Origin: an uncultured Oscillospiraceae bacterium
GTDB lineage: Bacteria > Bacillota > Clostridia > Oscillospirales > Oscillospiraceae
Assembly (NCBI GenBank): GCA_934659425.1
Contig: CAKUHU010000013.1
Coordinates: 1 to 24,661, forward strand
Direction: 5' to 3'
Length of the DNA stretch: 24,661 bases
Made by a program: the position numbers and the translations under genes. Below the pieces are notes generated by a model that was not told where the DNA came from, did not search any database, and saw only the letters and a list, made by a program, of their open reading frames with translations. Below, in pieces: positions 15,598 to 23,266 of this stretch (position 1 is the first letter of the stretch; every line of letters begins with the position of its first letter).

Positions 15598-15629
15598 AGC
15601 AGGCCCCAAAAGCGGGGCCTGCTTTTTTT
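15598..15629 (+). terminator. Hairpin with plus-strand T-run downstream of psuG
   Basis: A perfect 10-bp stem (AGCAGGCCCC / GGGGCCTGCT, arms 15598-15607 and 15614-15623) is followed on the plus strand by TTTTTTT. On the minus strand it lies 34 nt after the psuG stop but is followed only by CTTTC. It probably ends psuG transcripts imperfectly and blocks plus-strand transcripts running into psuG. Confidence 0.7.
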
Positions 15630-15656
15630 ATGTGGAGTGAACTGTCTGAGGAGGGC

Positions 15657-16574
15657 TTACAGCCGGCACAGCTCCACAGCGGTCTTAGCGGCCAGAGCGG
15701 CGTTGTTGAACACCAACTGGATGTTGGAGTCCAGGGAGTCGCCGCCGGTGATGTCCTTGATTTTGGCCAACAGGAAGGGGGTGGTCTCCTTGCCGTGGAT
15801 GCCTAAGGCCTTGGACTCGGCCACGGCGTCATCGATGGCCTTGTTGATAATGGCGGGGTCCATGGAGTATTTCTCTGGGATGGGGTTGGTGACCAGCATG
15901 CCGCCGCCCAGACCCAACTCATGCTGGACCTGGAAGGCCCGGGCCAGCTCGGCAGGGGTGTCGATCTCATAATCCACGGCAAAGCCGCTCTTCCGGGTAT
16001 AGAAGGCGGGCAGCTCCTTGGTGCCGTAGCCGATGACGGGGACGCCGTGGGTCTCCAGGTACTCCAAGGTCAGTCCCAGGTCCAGAATGGACTTGGCTCC
16101 GGCGCAGACCACCATGACGGGGGTGTGGGCCAGCTCTTCCAGGTCGGCGGAGATGTCCATGGTGGTCTCCGCGCCTCGGTGGACACCGCCGATGCCGCCG
16201 GTGGCGAAGATCCGGATGCCCGCCATATGGGCGATCATCATGGTGGTGGTGACGGTGGTGGCGCCGTCAGCACCCCGGGAGACCAGCACGGCCAGATCCC
16301 GGCGGGAGGCCTTGGCCACATCCAGGCCCTTCTTGCCCAGATGTTCGATCTCCTCCTTGGAGCAGCCCGCCTTCAGCCGACCGCCGATAATGGCGATGGT
16401 GGCGGGGACGGCGCCATTTTCTCGGATGATCTCCTCTACCTTAAGGGCGGTCTCCACGTTCTGGGGATAGGGCATGCCGTGAGAGATAATGGTGGACTCC
16501 AGAGCCACCACAGGCTTGCCGCTGCGAAGGGCTTCGGCCACCTCGGGGGCGATGTCCAGAAATTTGTTCAGCAT
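15657..16574 (-). CDS. psuG: Pseudouridine-5'-phosphate glycosidase
   Basis: This 305-aa protein matches the PsuG/IndA family along its length (E. coli PsuG has 312 aa). It has KPVVALESTIISHGMPYPQN at the N-terminus with the catalytic glutamate, TIAIIGGRLKAG, ASRRDLAVLVSRG, FATGGIGGVHRGAE, the VCAGAKSILDLGLTLEYLE segment that includes the Schiff-base lysine, and TNPIPEKYSMD near the C-terminus. The enzyme splits pseudouridine 5'-phosphate into uracil and ribose 5-phosphate. The ATG at 16574 is preceded by GGAGG with 8-nt spacing, so the longer upstream frame is not used. It is the third gene of the kinase-YgjV-psuG operon. Confidence 0.94.
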   Translation of the reverse strand: MLNKFLDIAPEVAEALRSGKPVVALESTIISHGMPYPQNVETALKVEEIIRENGAVPATIAIIGGRLKAGCSKEEIEHLGKKGLDVAKASRRDLAVLVSRGADGATTVTTTMMIAHMAGIRIFATGGIGGVHRGAETTMDISADLEELAHTPVMVVCAGAKSILDLGLTLEYLETHGVPVIGYGTKELPAFYTRKSGFAVDYEIDTPAELARAFQVQHELGLGGGMLVTNPIPEKYSMDPAIINKAIDDAVAESKALGIHGKETTPFLLAKIKDITGGDSLDSNIQLVFNNAALAAKTAVELCRL

Positions 16575-16599
16575 CACGAAAACCTCCAATGATTTCAAT

Positions 16600-17127
16600 T
16601 TAAGATCTCGCTCTGGTATGCAGAGCGGGACGGATATCAAAACGCCACAAGGCGATGATAAAGGAAGTGAGAGCGAAGACCTCGATAAGAGCAGAGGACC
16701 AGGAGCCGGCAATCAGATTGTAGGCCAGCACCAAGGGAGAATTGCACAGATAGAGCAGCCTTGTCAAACGCATGTCGTTTACCCAAAGGGCCACAGTGGT
16801 CAGTATCATAGCCCCACCCAGCAGCAGGCAGTGGGGGCCGTCCCAAGTCAACAGGGGGGAGACAGCATAACATATCAGGAAAAAGACGAGCCACAGCGGG
16901 CTTTTGGCCCATTGACGGTCATTATAGGCGCACACCGCCGCCCGCAGAAGGCCCAGCAGGTTGATGAGGGCACCGGTGGCTGCACCCAGCAGGATATAGT
17001 GGATTACCCATAGGATGCAGCACAGAAATTGAAGCAGAAGGATGCGCCGACGGTTCCCGCTTTGCAGCGAGGAGAAAGAAATGATAGATGGGATCAATCC
17101 AAGCAACTGGATAAACAAAAACCGCAT
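16600..17127 (-). CDS. YgjV-family small integral membrane protein
   Basis: This 175-aa protein has about six hydrophobic segments and short loops. It resembles the YgjV family of bacterial inner-membrane proteins: LLGLIPSIISFSSLQSGNRRRILLLQFL at the start, LWVIHYILLGAATGALINLLGLLRA, then WLVFFLICYAVSPLLTWDG. The molecular function of the family is not established. Its ATG lies one base after the kinase stop (TGA-C-ATG), so it is translationally coupled to the pseudouridine kinase, and psuG follows 25 nt later. No separate nucleoside permease such as E. coli PsuT is present, so a role in substrate handling is conceivable but unproven. Confidence 0.75.
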   Translation of the reverse strand: MRFLFIQLLGLIPSIISFSSLQSGNRRRILLLQFLCCILWVIHYILLGAATGALINLLGLLRAAVCAYNDRQWAKSPLWLVFFLICYAVSPLLTWDGPHCLLLGGAMILTTVALWVNDMRLTRLLYLCNSPLVLAYNLIAGSWSSALIEVFALTSFIIALWRFDIRPALHTRARS

Positions 17128-17128
17128 G

Positions 17129-18205
17129 TCACAGGATCCTCTGGCGCAGCGCATTCACGCTCATGGCTGGGTTGATGGTCTCAGCCCCCTCAATGGCGAT
17201 GGCGGCGGCGGCCTGGGCCAGCCGAGCGGTGCCCTTCAGGTCGGTGCCCTCCAAGTATGCCCAAGCCAAGGCCGCCATAAAGGCATCCCCTGCGCCGGTG
17301 GCGTTTACCATCTCCGCTTTCAGGCAGGGCTGACGCAGGGAGCAGTCATGGGAGGCGGCATAGACCCCATCTCCGCCCAGAGAGATGAATACCCGCCGCA
17401 GGCCGGTGTCCAACAGGGCCTTGGCCGCCCTCTCCAGGCTGGCATCGTCGGTGATGGCGACGCCGGAGAGCAGCTCGGCCTCGATACGGTTGGGCTTTAA
17501 CGTATGGAGCTTGCCCAGCACGGGCTTGAGCTTCACCGCCTTGGCGGTGGAGACCGGATCGGCGAAGAGGGGGGCCTTCACATTCTCTGCCAGCCAAGCG
17601 ATGGACTCGGCGGGGATATTGGTGTCCAGCACCACCACCTGGGCGTTGTCCAACAGGGCCCGCCGGGATTGGAGGTAGGCGGGGGTGACGTGGTCATAGA
17701 TGTCCATGTCGCTTACCGCCAAGGCCATATCCCCATCGGGGCCAGCTAAGAACAGGTAGGTGGAGGTGGTACCGCCGGGGACCTGAAGGGCCTGGGAGAT
17801 GTCGATGCCCAGTTCCCCGCAGGAGGCGGCGATCTTTTGGGCGTAGAGGTCATCTCCAAAGGCGGTGAGCATCCGTACGTCGGCCCCCAAGAGGGCCAGG
17901 TTGTGGGCGATATTCCGTCCAACTCCGCCTAAGGACATCCGCACCTTGCCGGGGTTGGAGTCGGCGGAGACGAGAGGGGCGGCGGACCGCCCCCCAATGT
18001 CCATATTGACCCCGCCTACCACAGCGGCATAAGAGGCGGAGCGGAGGACATAGCCCTTTCCGGCGATATAGCCCTTTTTCATCAGGTTGGAGATGTGGAC
18101 GGCCACCGACGAGCGGGTGATGCCTGCCCGGTCCGCCAGCTCTTGCTGGGAGATGAGGGGGTTTTCTGCGATCCAATTCAGGATCTCCCGTTCCCGCTGA
18201 GTCAT
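17129..18205 (-). CDS. psuK: PfkB-family pseudouridine kinase with N-terminal winged-helix domain
   Basis: In this 358-aa protein, residues 1-60 form a MarR/AsnC-like helix-turn-helix (REREILNWIAENPLISQQELADRAG, ITRSSVAVHISNLMKKGYI). The rest is a PfkB sugar-kinase domain with VVGGVNMDIGG, SLGGVGRNIAHNLALLGADV and the catalytic anion-hole motif VNATGAGDAFMAAL near residue 310, whose Asp is the general base. The same architecture is known in E. coli YeiI and many psuK loci. It phosphorylates pseudouridine to pseudouridine 5'-phosphate, the substrate of PsuG encoded in the same operon. The DNA-binding domain suggests autoregulation. The ATG at 18205 (AGTAGGTG upstream) is preferred to the GTG at 18211. 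Confidence 0.88.
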   Translation of the reverse strand: MTQREREILNWIAENPLISQQELADRAGITRSSVAVHISNLMKKGYIAGKGYVLRSASYAAVVGGVNMDIGGRSAAPLVSADSNPGKVRMSLGGVGRNIAHNLALLGADVRMLTAFGDDLYAQKIAASCGELGIDISQALQVPGGTTSTYLFLAGPDGDMALAVSDMDIYDHVTPAYLQSRRALLDNAQVVVLDTNIPAESIAWLAENVKAPLFADPVSTAKAVKLKPVLGKLHTLKPNRIEAELLSGVAITDDASLERAAKALLDTGLRRVFISLGGDGVYAASHDCSLRQPCLKAEMVNATGAGDAFMAALAWAYLEGTDLKGTARLAQAAAAIAIEGAETINPAMSVNALRQRIL

Positions 18206-18236
18206 GGGCACACCTACTTCATAAAAGTTTAGAAAT

Positions 18237-18250
18237 TAAGCATAAGCTTA
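18237..18250. promoter_or_regulatory. Palindromic operator candidate at the psu transcription start
   Basis: TAAGC-ATAA-GCTTA is a 5-bp-arm inverted repeat immediately downstream of the -10 box, covering the predicted start near 18243. Its place suits a repressor site, and the HTH domain of the first gene product is the obvious candidate ligand (inference). Confidence 0.5.
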
Positions 18251-18277
18251 GTATACCCGAAGCGGGGCGGATGTCAA
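18250..18277 (-). promoter_or_regulatory. Promoter of the psuK-ygjV-psuG operon
   Basis: On the minus strand a perfect TTGACA (18272-18277), a 16-bp spacer and TATACT (18250-18255) lie 45 nt before the psuK ATG. This is the strongest consensus -35 in the window. Confidence 0.8.
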
Positions 18278-18347
18278 GGCGAAAGGAGAAAAAAGTGGGA
18301 ACAAATTTTTCCGCATGCCGTCAAAAAAGGAAAGGAGGTCGATGACC

Positions 18348-19286
18348 ATGAAGAGGAAACAGCTGCTGGCCCTGCTCTTGGGCTTGACTCTGCTGACAGG
18401 CTGCGGACAGAAGGGAGGGGAAAGCGTTCCCTCTTCCGAACCTGGGGAGGGCAGCGGTCCGGCTGCCGGCACGCTGCCCAGCCTGGAGAAGGATGAGGTC
18501 CCCGCCTATGTGACATGCCGGATCGTAGACGGGGCGGAAGAGGGGGCCCTGCTCTTGGCTGAACTGGATGACTGCCTGTATGATGGACACGACGGCCGCA
18601 GCGACGGAAGGAGCGTCTACCGTCTGGCTGTCAAGGAGAATATCCCGGTGTATTTGGACGGAGAGAAGGCTTCCGCCGACGCTTTGACGGACGGCATGCC
18701 GGTGGAGATCGCCTTCAACGGCAATGTGATGGAGACCTTTCCCGCTCAACTGGGCGAGGTCTATTCCATCTCCGCCTGGTCCATCGGCACCCCGCAAAGC
18801 CCCGGCGGCTCCTTTTATGACCTGTGCGGGCTCTATTTGAAGGTGCTGGATGACCTGTGGAACGTGGATCCCGGGTTAAACAGCGACATCTCCGTGGCGG
18901 GAGTGGACCTGTCCCAGGCGCCCGGCGGCCTGCTGGAAAGTGAGAAGGCCGCCTTAGCCTGGCGCTTTGGGGAACTCCACGGCGTAGAGGTGGTGACAGG
19001 GACCTTTGACGAGCTGGTGGAACAGGGCTATATTACCGATGCGGCCAGTGGGAAGGCCTCTGCCGGCGTGGAGCACCCCCTCTACCAGTGGGAGGACGGC
19101 TGCCTGTTTGTCATCGACGCCAATGAGGATCACGCGGGGGAGGACTATTCCCTGGTCACCTTGTTCTTTAACGCCTGGAAGTGGCGCAGCGGCGATGGGG
19201 GCTATTACTATTATGATTGCTCTGTCCTGTGGCCCCAAGGGGGGAGCTGGAGCGGCTATCAGGTGGGCAGCGAGTTGATCTCATAA
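18348..19286 (+). CDS. Lipoprotein of unknown function
   Basis: This 312-aa protein has a lipoprotein signal peptide with lipobox LTGC (Cys19) and a Gly/Ser/Pro/Glu tether to about residue 50. The next part (VTCRIVDGAEEGALLLAEL, then VKENIPVYLDGEKASADALTDGMPVEIAFNGNVMETFPA) looks like a small OB/beta domain common in clostridial lipoproteins. The C-terminal half ends with aromatic-rich strands (WEDGCLFVIDANED, FFNAWKWRSGDGGYYYYDCSV). No enzymatic motif is recognised. The ATG at 18348 is preferred to 18342 because AAAGGAGG lies 9 nt from it. The gene is divergent from the psu operon and ends at a very strong terminator, so it is a single-gene unit. No clear promoter was found. Confidence 0.75.
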   Translation: MKRKQLLALLLGLTLLTGCGQKGGESVPSSEPGEGSGPAAGTLPSLEKDEVPAYVTCRIVDGAEEGALLLAELDDCLYDGHDGRSDGRSVYRLAVKENIPVYLDGEKASADALTDGMPVEIAFNGNVMETFPAQLGEVYSISAWSIGTPQSPGGSFYDLCGLYLKVLDDLWNVDPGLNSDISVAGVDLSQAPGGLLESEKAALAWRFGELHGVEVVTGTFDELVEQGYITDAASGKASAGVEHPLYQWEDGCLFVIDANEDHAGEDYSLVTLFFNAWKWRSGDGGYYYYDCSVLWPQGGSWSGYQVGSELIS

Positions 19287-19298
19287 CCTTTTGTCCCG

Positions 19299-19345
19299 AA
19301 AAACCGGCCGATTGTCCAAAGATCATGGACAATCGGCCGGTTTTT
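19299..19345 (+). terminator. Strong intrinsic terminator after the lipoprotein gene
   Basis: A perfect 19-bp stem (arms 19299-19317 and 19327-19345) with a 9-nt loop ends in TTTTT on the plus strand, 13 nt after the stop. Because it also begins with AAAAA, it can work in both directions. Confidence 0.93.
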
Positions 19346-19472
19346 GTTATACTTACAGTAGAGGAAACGACCTGGCCCAGACATGCCGGGGGCGATCTTC
19401 CGGGTGCCTGACCGGGGCCCGCTGGGGCGAGGAGGCGGGGGAAAGACCGTTTTGGGCGAAGTGGTGCTTATC

Positions 19473-19690
19473 ATGAGCGGAAGAAGCGCTTTTCGGCGGA
19501 TCAGCTTGGCTATGTTGGGGTTCACCGGGGTTTTTGTGCTCTGCGCGCTGTCCGATCCGAAGCTGGGCAGGATGGAGGCTTTGCCTTCGGCGTAGAGTGA
19601 TAGCGGATATGCTATGCCGCATATGCGGCCATTATGATCGGTTTGTTTACCGCCGCATTTTTCGTCAAAAAGGGGAAGGACGGGAGGTGA
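19473..19690 (+). pseudogene. Possible frameshifted small two-helix membrane protein
   Basis: The frame from ATG 19473 encodes 40 residues (MSGRSAFRRISLAMLGFTGV, then FVLCAL) with one membrane helix, stopping at 19593-19595. Immediately after, another frame (about 19604-19690) encodes AAYAAIMIGLFTAAFFV followed by KKGKDGR and a stop, which looks like a second helix with a basic cytoplasmic end. One indel near 19593-19603 would join them into a protein of about 70 aa, just upstream of the LytTR gene. No good ribosome binding site precedes the ATG, and both pieces are short, so chance open frames remain possible. The rest of the 441-nt gap (19287-19727) holds only the terminator. Confidence 0.3.
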
Positions 19691-19727
19691 GCGGTTTTAT
19701 CTGTCAGAAAGGGGGAGGTGACGGGGT

Positions 19728-20171
19728 ATGGAAGTGGAAATTCGACTGACGAGCGCTCGGGAGGGCCCAGCGTTGGTCATTGAGGCCCCGGCGCTGACCG
19801 ATGAAGTAGAGGCGCTGGCCCGGAAGCTGCGGGAGCTGGACGACGGCACCCTCCCCGGCTGGCAGGGGGAGAGGGCTTTTCTGCTGAAGACGGCGGAACT
19901 GGCCCGTTTCTACGGCCAGGACAAGGGGGTCTTTGCCCAGCATGAGTCTGGGGAGGTCTACTCCCTGCGGCTGCGGCTCTATGAGCTGGAGGAGAGGCTG
20001 GATGGCCGCACCTTCGTGCGCATCTCCCACTCAGAGATCGTCAATTTGAAGAAGATCACCGCGCTGGACCTTTCCTTAGGGGGCACCATCAAGATGACCC
20101 TCTCCGGCGGGGGAGTGTGCTGGGTGTCCCGGCGGAACGTAAAAAAGCTGAAGGATGCCCTGGGGCTGTGA
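19728..20171 (+). CDS. LytTR-type DNA-binding transcriptional regulator
   Basis: In this 147-aa protein the C-terminal 100 residues fit the LytTR domain: VFAQHESGEVYSLRLRLYELEERL, RTFVRISHSEIVNLKKITAL, then LSGGGVCWVSRRNVKKLKDALGL, with the family's RxH-S-IVN and SRR pattern. The N-terminal 45 residues are a short helical region, not a response-regulator receiver domain. This is the stand-alone LytTR form usually paired with a DUF3021 membrane protein that controls it. The ATG at 19728 is preceded by GGGGGAGGTG. The next gene product starts with a DUF3021-like region, so the pair probably forms an autoregulated membrane-linked switch (inference). No LytTR binding repeat was recognised upstream. 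Confidence 0.87.
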   Translation: MEVEIRLTSAREGPALVIEAPALTDEVEALARKLRELDDGTLPGWQGERAFLLKTAELARFYGQDKGVFAQHESGEVYSLRLRLYELEERLDGRTFVRISHSEIVNLKKITALDLSLGGTIKMTLSGGGVCWVSRRNVKKLKDALGL

Positions 20172-20317
20172 GGACTTTAGCGGACAGGCTGGGCGGCACA
20201 TCTGACGCGGCGAGGGGCCCGGCCCGCAGAGCCGGGCGGAAGCCCCAATCGGACAGAGCGTCTTCCGCCGGGGAGAGGAAACGATCCTTGAGCATTCCAT
20301 TTTGAGGAGGAGATACC

Positions 20318-21184
20318 ATGCTGATTGAAAATCGAAAAGAGGCGCTGTTCCGTGTTTTGCTTGGAATACTGGCCGGGGTGGCTGCCCATGTGCTGCTGGG
20401 GTATCTGCTCGGCTCCTTCAGCCTGTTTGGCCCCAGTCATTTCAATGGCTTCCAATTCCCCAGCTGCCGCTTTCCCCGTCAGCTGGAGTGGCTGGGTGTC
20501 CTTCTCTCCTTCGCTCTCTTTGCCCTCTTTGGCGCAGAGGTGGGGGCGGCTACGCTTCCCTTTGCAGACGGCGGCGTGCCCTTGGCGATCCGATCCTTGG
20601 CCCATTTCCTGGTGATGTGTGTTACGGCATGTATGTGGGCGGGGCTGAATATGGTGTCCCATCCCACGGACTATCTCACCTTTCTGGTGCCCCTGGCCCT
20701 GCTCTATGTTCTGATTTGGCTGGGGCGCTGGGTGGGCTGGTATGCGGAGCTGGGGGCCATCCGGGAGAGGCTGGGACTTGCCCCCGGCCCGTCCCCCCTG
20801 AAGTGGAAGGAGACACTGCCGCATCTGGCTTTCGCCCTCCTGCTGTGTCTGGCGGTGCCTGCCGCCCTGCGGCTGTGCGATGCCGTGGATGTGCCTGTAC
20901 TCAGTATCTTTTACGCCAGAGGCCTCCTGCCTGTGGTGGGCTTCTGCTCGGCCTACTCCCTGGGGAAGCGGCAGGGTTTCTGCCCCCTCTATCCCCTGGC
21001 CTGCGGAGGGCTTGCCCTGCTCTTTACCGTTCTGGCCCAGAGCTTTTCCCATATGGACCTCCCGCTGATCCTCACCGCCTTCTGCAGTACTCTGCTGGGC
21101 AGCACTCTGGGAGCGGCGATGCGCTGGCGGAAGCAGCGGCGGTCAACGGAGCCTGGCCGATTCCGTGACCAGGAAGGGATATGA
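20318..21184 (+). CDS. Polytopic membrane protein with DUF3021-like N-terminal part, LytTR partner
   Basis: This 288-aa protein has about eight predicted membrane helices in two blocks. Residues 1-150 follow the DUF3021 pattern of LytTR-linked membrane proteins: an N-terminal basic helix, a loop, a helix with LLSFALFALFGAEVGAA, another with IRSLAHFLVMCVTACMWAGL, and a final FLVPLALLYVLIWLGRWVGW. After a linker (GLAPGPSPLKWKETLP) a second block of four helices contains RGLLPVVGFCSAYSLGKRQG and FCPLYPLACGG. Typical DUF3021 proteins are near 140 aa, so this looks like a fusion or extended form. GAGGAGGAG precedes the ATG. The 146-nt gap from the LytTR gene has a GC-rich hairpin without a T-run. 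The stop overlaps no gene, and the next start is 20 nt away. Confidence 0.65.
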   Translation: MLIENRKEALFRVLLGILAGVAAHVLLGYLLGSFSLFGPSHFNGFQFPSCRFPRQLEWLGVLLSFALFALFGAEVGAATLPFADGGVPLAIRSLAHFLVMCVTACMWAGLNMVSHPTDYLTFLVPLALLYVLIWLGRWVGWYAELGAIRERLGLAPGPSPLKWKETLPHLAFALLLCLAVPAALRLCDAVDVPVLSIFYARGLLPVVGFCSAYSLGKRQGFCPLYPLACGGLALLFTVLAQSFSHMDLPLILTAFCSTLLGSTLGAAMRWRKQRRSTEPGRFRDQEGI

Positions 21185-21203
21185 TGGAGAAGGAGGGGGC
21201 GGA

Positions 21204-21737
21204 ATGGTGGAGCGGAAAAAGCAAGTCCATCTCTATAATATCATCCTGCCCATTTGGCTTTTATGGCTGTTTCCCCAGGTGTGGCTCATTGTCCTCCCCG
21301 GGAATTTAGCGGTGGACAGTCTGGTGCTGTGGCTGGCGCTGCTGGGCTTGAGGCATGCCGGAAAGGGGGGCGTTTGGAAAAGCCTCTGGTGGAAGTTCTG
21401 GCTGCTGGGCTTTGCCGCCGACGCCGTGGGTGTGCTGTGGATGATGCTGGGGCTGTCCCCCGCCTGGATTTTGGCCTGGGGCGTGGTGGGGGAGCCCTCC
21501 GCTGCCCTGTCTGCATGGGAGAATACAATGGGTCACATCATGCACGATCCCTTTGCCCATCCGCTGGCCCTCCTGTGGACGCTGGCCGGGGTAACCCTGG
21601 TAGGGGTGTGCATCTACTTTTTTGATCAGAGGGCCATGTCGAAAAACGAGCTGCTGACCGAGCGAGAAAAGCATGTCATCGCCCTGGCCATGGCTGTTGT
21701 CACCGCCCCGTGGCTGTTTTTGCCCCCTATGTATTAA
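21204..21737 (+). CDS. Hypothetical integral membrane protein
   Basis: This 177-aa protein has about four or five membrane helices (LYNIILPIWLLWLFPQVWLI near the start, then VDSLVLWLALLGLRH, KFWLLGFAADAVGVLWMMLG, LLWTLAGVTLVGVCIYFF and a last HVIALAMAVVTAPWLFLPP). It is not assigned to a named family. The ATG at 21204 has GGAGGGGG upstream; longer in-frame starts would overlap the preceding gene. It follows the DUF3021-like gene by 19 nt and is probably its cotranscribed partner. No terminator separates it from the asnS promoter. Confidence 0.7.
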   Translation: MVERKKQVHLYNIILPIWLLWLFPQVWLIVLPGNLAVDSLVLWLALLGLRHAGKGGVWKSLWWKFWLLGFAADAVGVLWMMLGLSPAWILAWGVVGEPSAALSAWENTMGHIMHDPFAHPLALLWTLAGVTLVGVCIYFFDQRAMSKNELLTEREKHVIALAMAVVTAPWLFLPPMY

Positions 21738-21751
21738 GGGACAGATTGTAC

Positions 21752-21780
21752 TTGTAAATCCCGCCAAAATTCCTTATAAT
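21752..21780 (+). promoter_or_regulatory. asnS promoter
   Basis: TTGTAA (21752-21757), a 17-bp spacer and a perfect TATAAT (21775-21780) lie 47 nt before the asnS ATG. The predicted leader of about 40 nt is too short for a T-box. Confidence 0.75.
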
Positions 21781-21827
21781 AGGGTTACTTATCAAACCTA
21801 CAAAGATGCAGAGAGGGAGTTACCCAA

Positions 21828-23222
21828 ATGGAACGCATACAGATCGCGCGTATTTTTGCCGACCAGGAGCGCTTTGGCGGCCGGGAGGTCACCGTCATGG
21901 GCTGGGCCCGGACCATCCGGGACATGAAAAATTTCGGATTTATCGAGCTCAACGACGGCTCCTGCTTCAAGAACCTGCAGGTGGTCATGGATGCCGCCGC
22001 ATTGGACAATTATAAGGATATCGCTGGACAAAATGTGGGAACGGCCCTCATCATTACCGGCACCGTGGTCTTGACCCCGAAGGCCAAGCAGCCCTTGGAG
22101 CTGAAGGCGGCCTCTATCCAGGTGGAGGGGCCCTCTACCCCGGAGTATCCCCTTCAGAAGAAACGCCACACGGTGGAGTATCTGCGGACGATCCAGCACC
22201 TTCGGCCCAGGACGAACCTGTTTTCCGCCACCTTCCGGGTGCGCTCTGCCGCCGCCTATGCCATCCATAATTTTTTCCAGAGCCGGGGCTTTGTCTATGT
22301 CCACACCCCCATTATCACCGCCTCTGACTGTGAGGGGGCCGGGGAGATGTTTCGTGTCACCACCCTGGACCCGGAAAATCCGCCCCGCGGAGAGGACGGC
22401 AGGGTGGACTACGCCCAGGATTTCTTCGGCAAGGCCGCCAGCCTGACGGTCTCCGGCCAGCTCAACGCGGAGAACTTCGCCATGGCCTTTGGGGATGTGT
22501 ATACCTTTGGCCCTACCTTCCGGGCGGAGAAGTCCAATACCCAGCGCCATGCCGCCGAGTTCTGGATGATCGAGCCGGAGATGGCCTTCTGCGACTTGGA
22601 GGGCGATATGGACGTGGCCGAGGATATGATCAAATCGGTCATTCGGGAGGTCATGGAGAAATGTCCCGACGAGATGAACTTCTTCAACTCCTTCGTGGAT
22701 AAGGGATTGAAGGAGCGGCTGGAGCATGTGGCCGGCAGCGCCTTTGGCCGGGTGAGCTATACCGAGGCCATCGAAATCCTGCAAAAGGCGGATCGAAAGT
22801 TTGAGTACCCCGTATCCTGGGGCTGCGACCTCCAGACGGAGCATGAGCGCTACCTCACCGAGGAGCACTTCAAAAAGCCGGTGTTTGTCACCGACTATCC
22901 CAAGGAGATTAAGGCGTTTTATATGCGCGCCAATGACGACGGCAAAACGGTAGCCGCTGCCGATTGCCTGGTGCCCGGCATCGGAGAGATCATCGGCGGT
23001 TCCCAGCGCGAGGAGCGGCTGGAACTGCTGGAGGAGCGGATCAAGGAGTTGGGTATGGATCCGGAGGACTACTGGTGGTATCTGGATCTGCGGCGTTACG
23101 GCTCCTGTCGGCACGCCGGCTTTGGCCTGGGCTTTGAGCGGCTGGTGATGTATCTCACCGGCGTGGCCAATATCCGGGATGTGCTGCCCCACCCCCGCAC
23201 GGTGGGCAACGCGGAGTTTTAA
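21828..23222 (+). CDS. asnS: Asparaginyl-tRNA synthetase
   Basis: This 464-aa class IIb synthetase has an N-terminal OB anticodon-binding domain ([25 protein letters not shown]) followed by the catalytic domain. Motif 2 is present as [24 protein letters not shown], and motif 3 as [21 protein letters not shown], ending in the typical [32 protein letters not shown] is the AsnRS-type active-site segment, with the inserted region expected for bacterial AsnRS. It charges tRNA-Asn with asparagine in the cytoplasm. The length is normal. GAGGGAG lies about 8 nt before the ATG. It has its own promoter and a strong terminator. Confidence 0.97.
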   Translation: MERIQIARIFADQERFGGREVTVMGWARTIRDMKNFGFIELNDGSCFKNLQVVMDAAALDNYKDIAGQNVGTALIITGTVVLTPKAKQPLELKAASIQVEGPSTPEYPLQKKRHTVEYLRTIQHLRPRTNLFSATFRVRSAAAYAIHNFFQSRGFVYVHTPIITASDCEGAGEMFRVTTLDPENPPRGEDGRVDYAQDFFGKAASLTVSGQLNAENFAMAFGDVYTFGPTFRAEKSNTQRHAAEFWMIEPEMAFCDLEGDMDVAEDMIKSVIREVMEKCPDEMNFFNSFVDKGLKERLEHVAGSAFGRVSYTEAIEILQKADRKFEYPVSWGCDLQTEHERYLTEEHFKKPVFVTDYPKEIKAFYMRANDDGKTVAAADCLVPGIGEIIGGSQREERLELLEERIKELGMDPEDYWWYLDLRRYGSCRHAGFGLGFERLVMYLTGVANIRDVLPHPRTVGNAEF

Positions 23223-23226
23223 ATGG

Positions 23227-23266
23227 AAAAAAGAACGGCTGAGTGTTCAGCCGTTCTTTTTTCTGC
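23227..23266 (+). terminator. Intrinsic terminator after asnS
   Basis: A perfect 16-bp stem (arms 23227-23242 and 23247-23262) with a GTGT loop and a terminal run of T starts 4 nt after the stop. Confidence 0.95.

Noticed and set aside
20200..20245. GC-rich hairpin between the LytTR and DUF3021-like genes as a terminator
   Set aside because: No T-run follows on either strand; at most it is an RNA-stability or translation element.
21798..23192. 464-codon minus-strand frame opposite asnS
   Set aside because: It mirrors asnS almost exactly and has low-complexity Gly/His/Leu composition; asnS has promoter, motifs and terminator.
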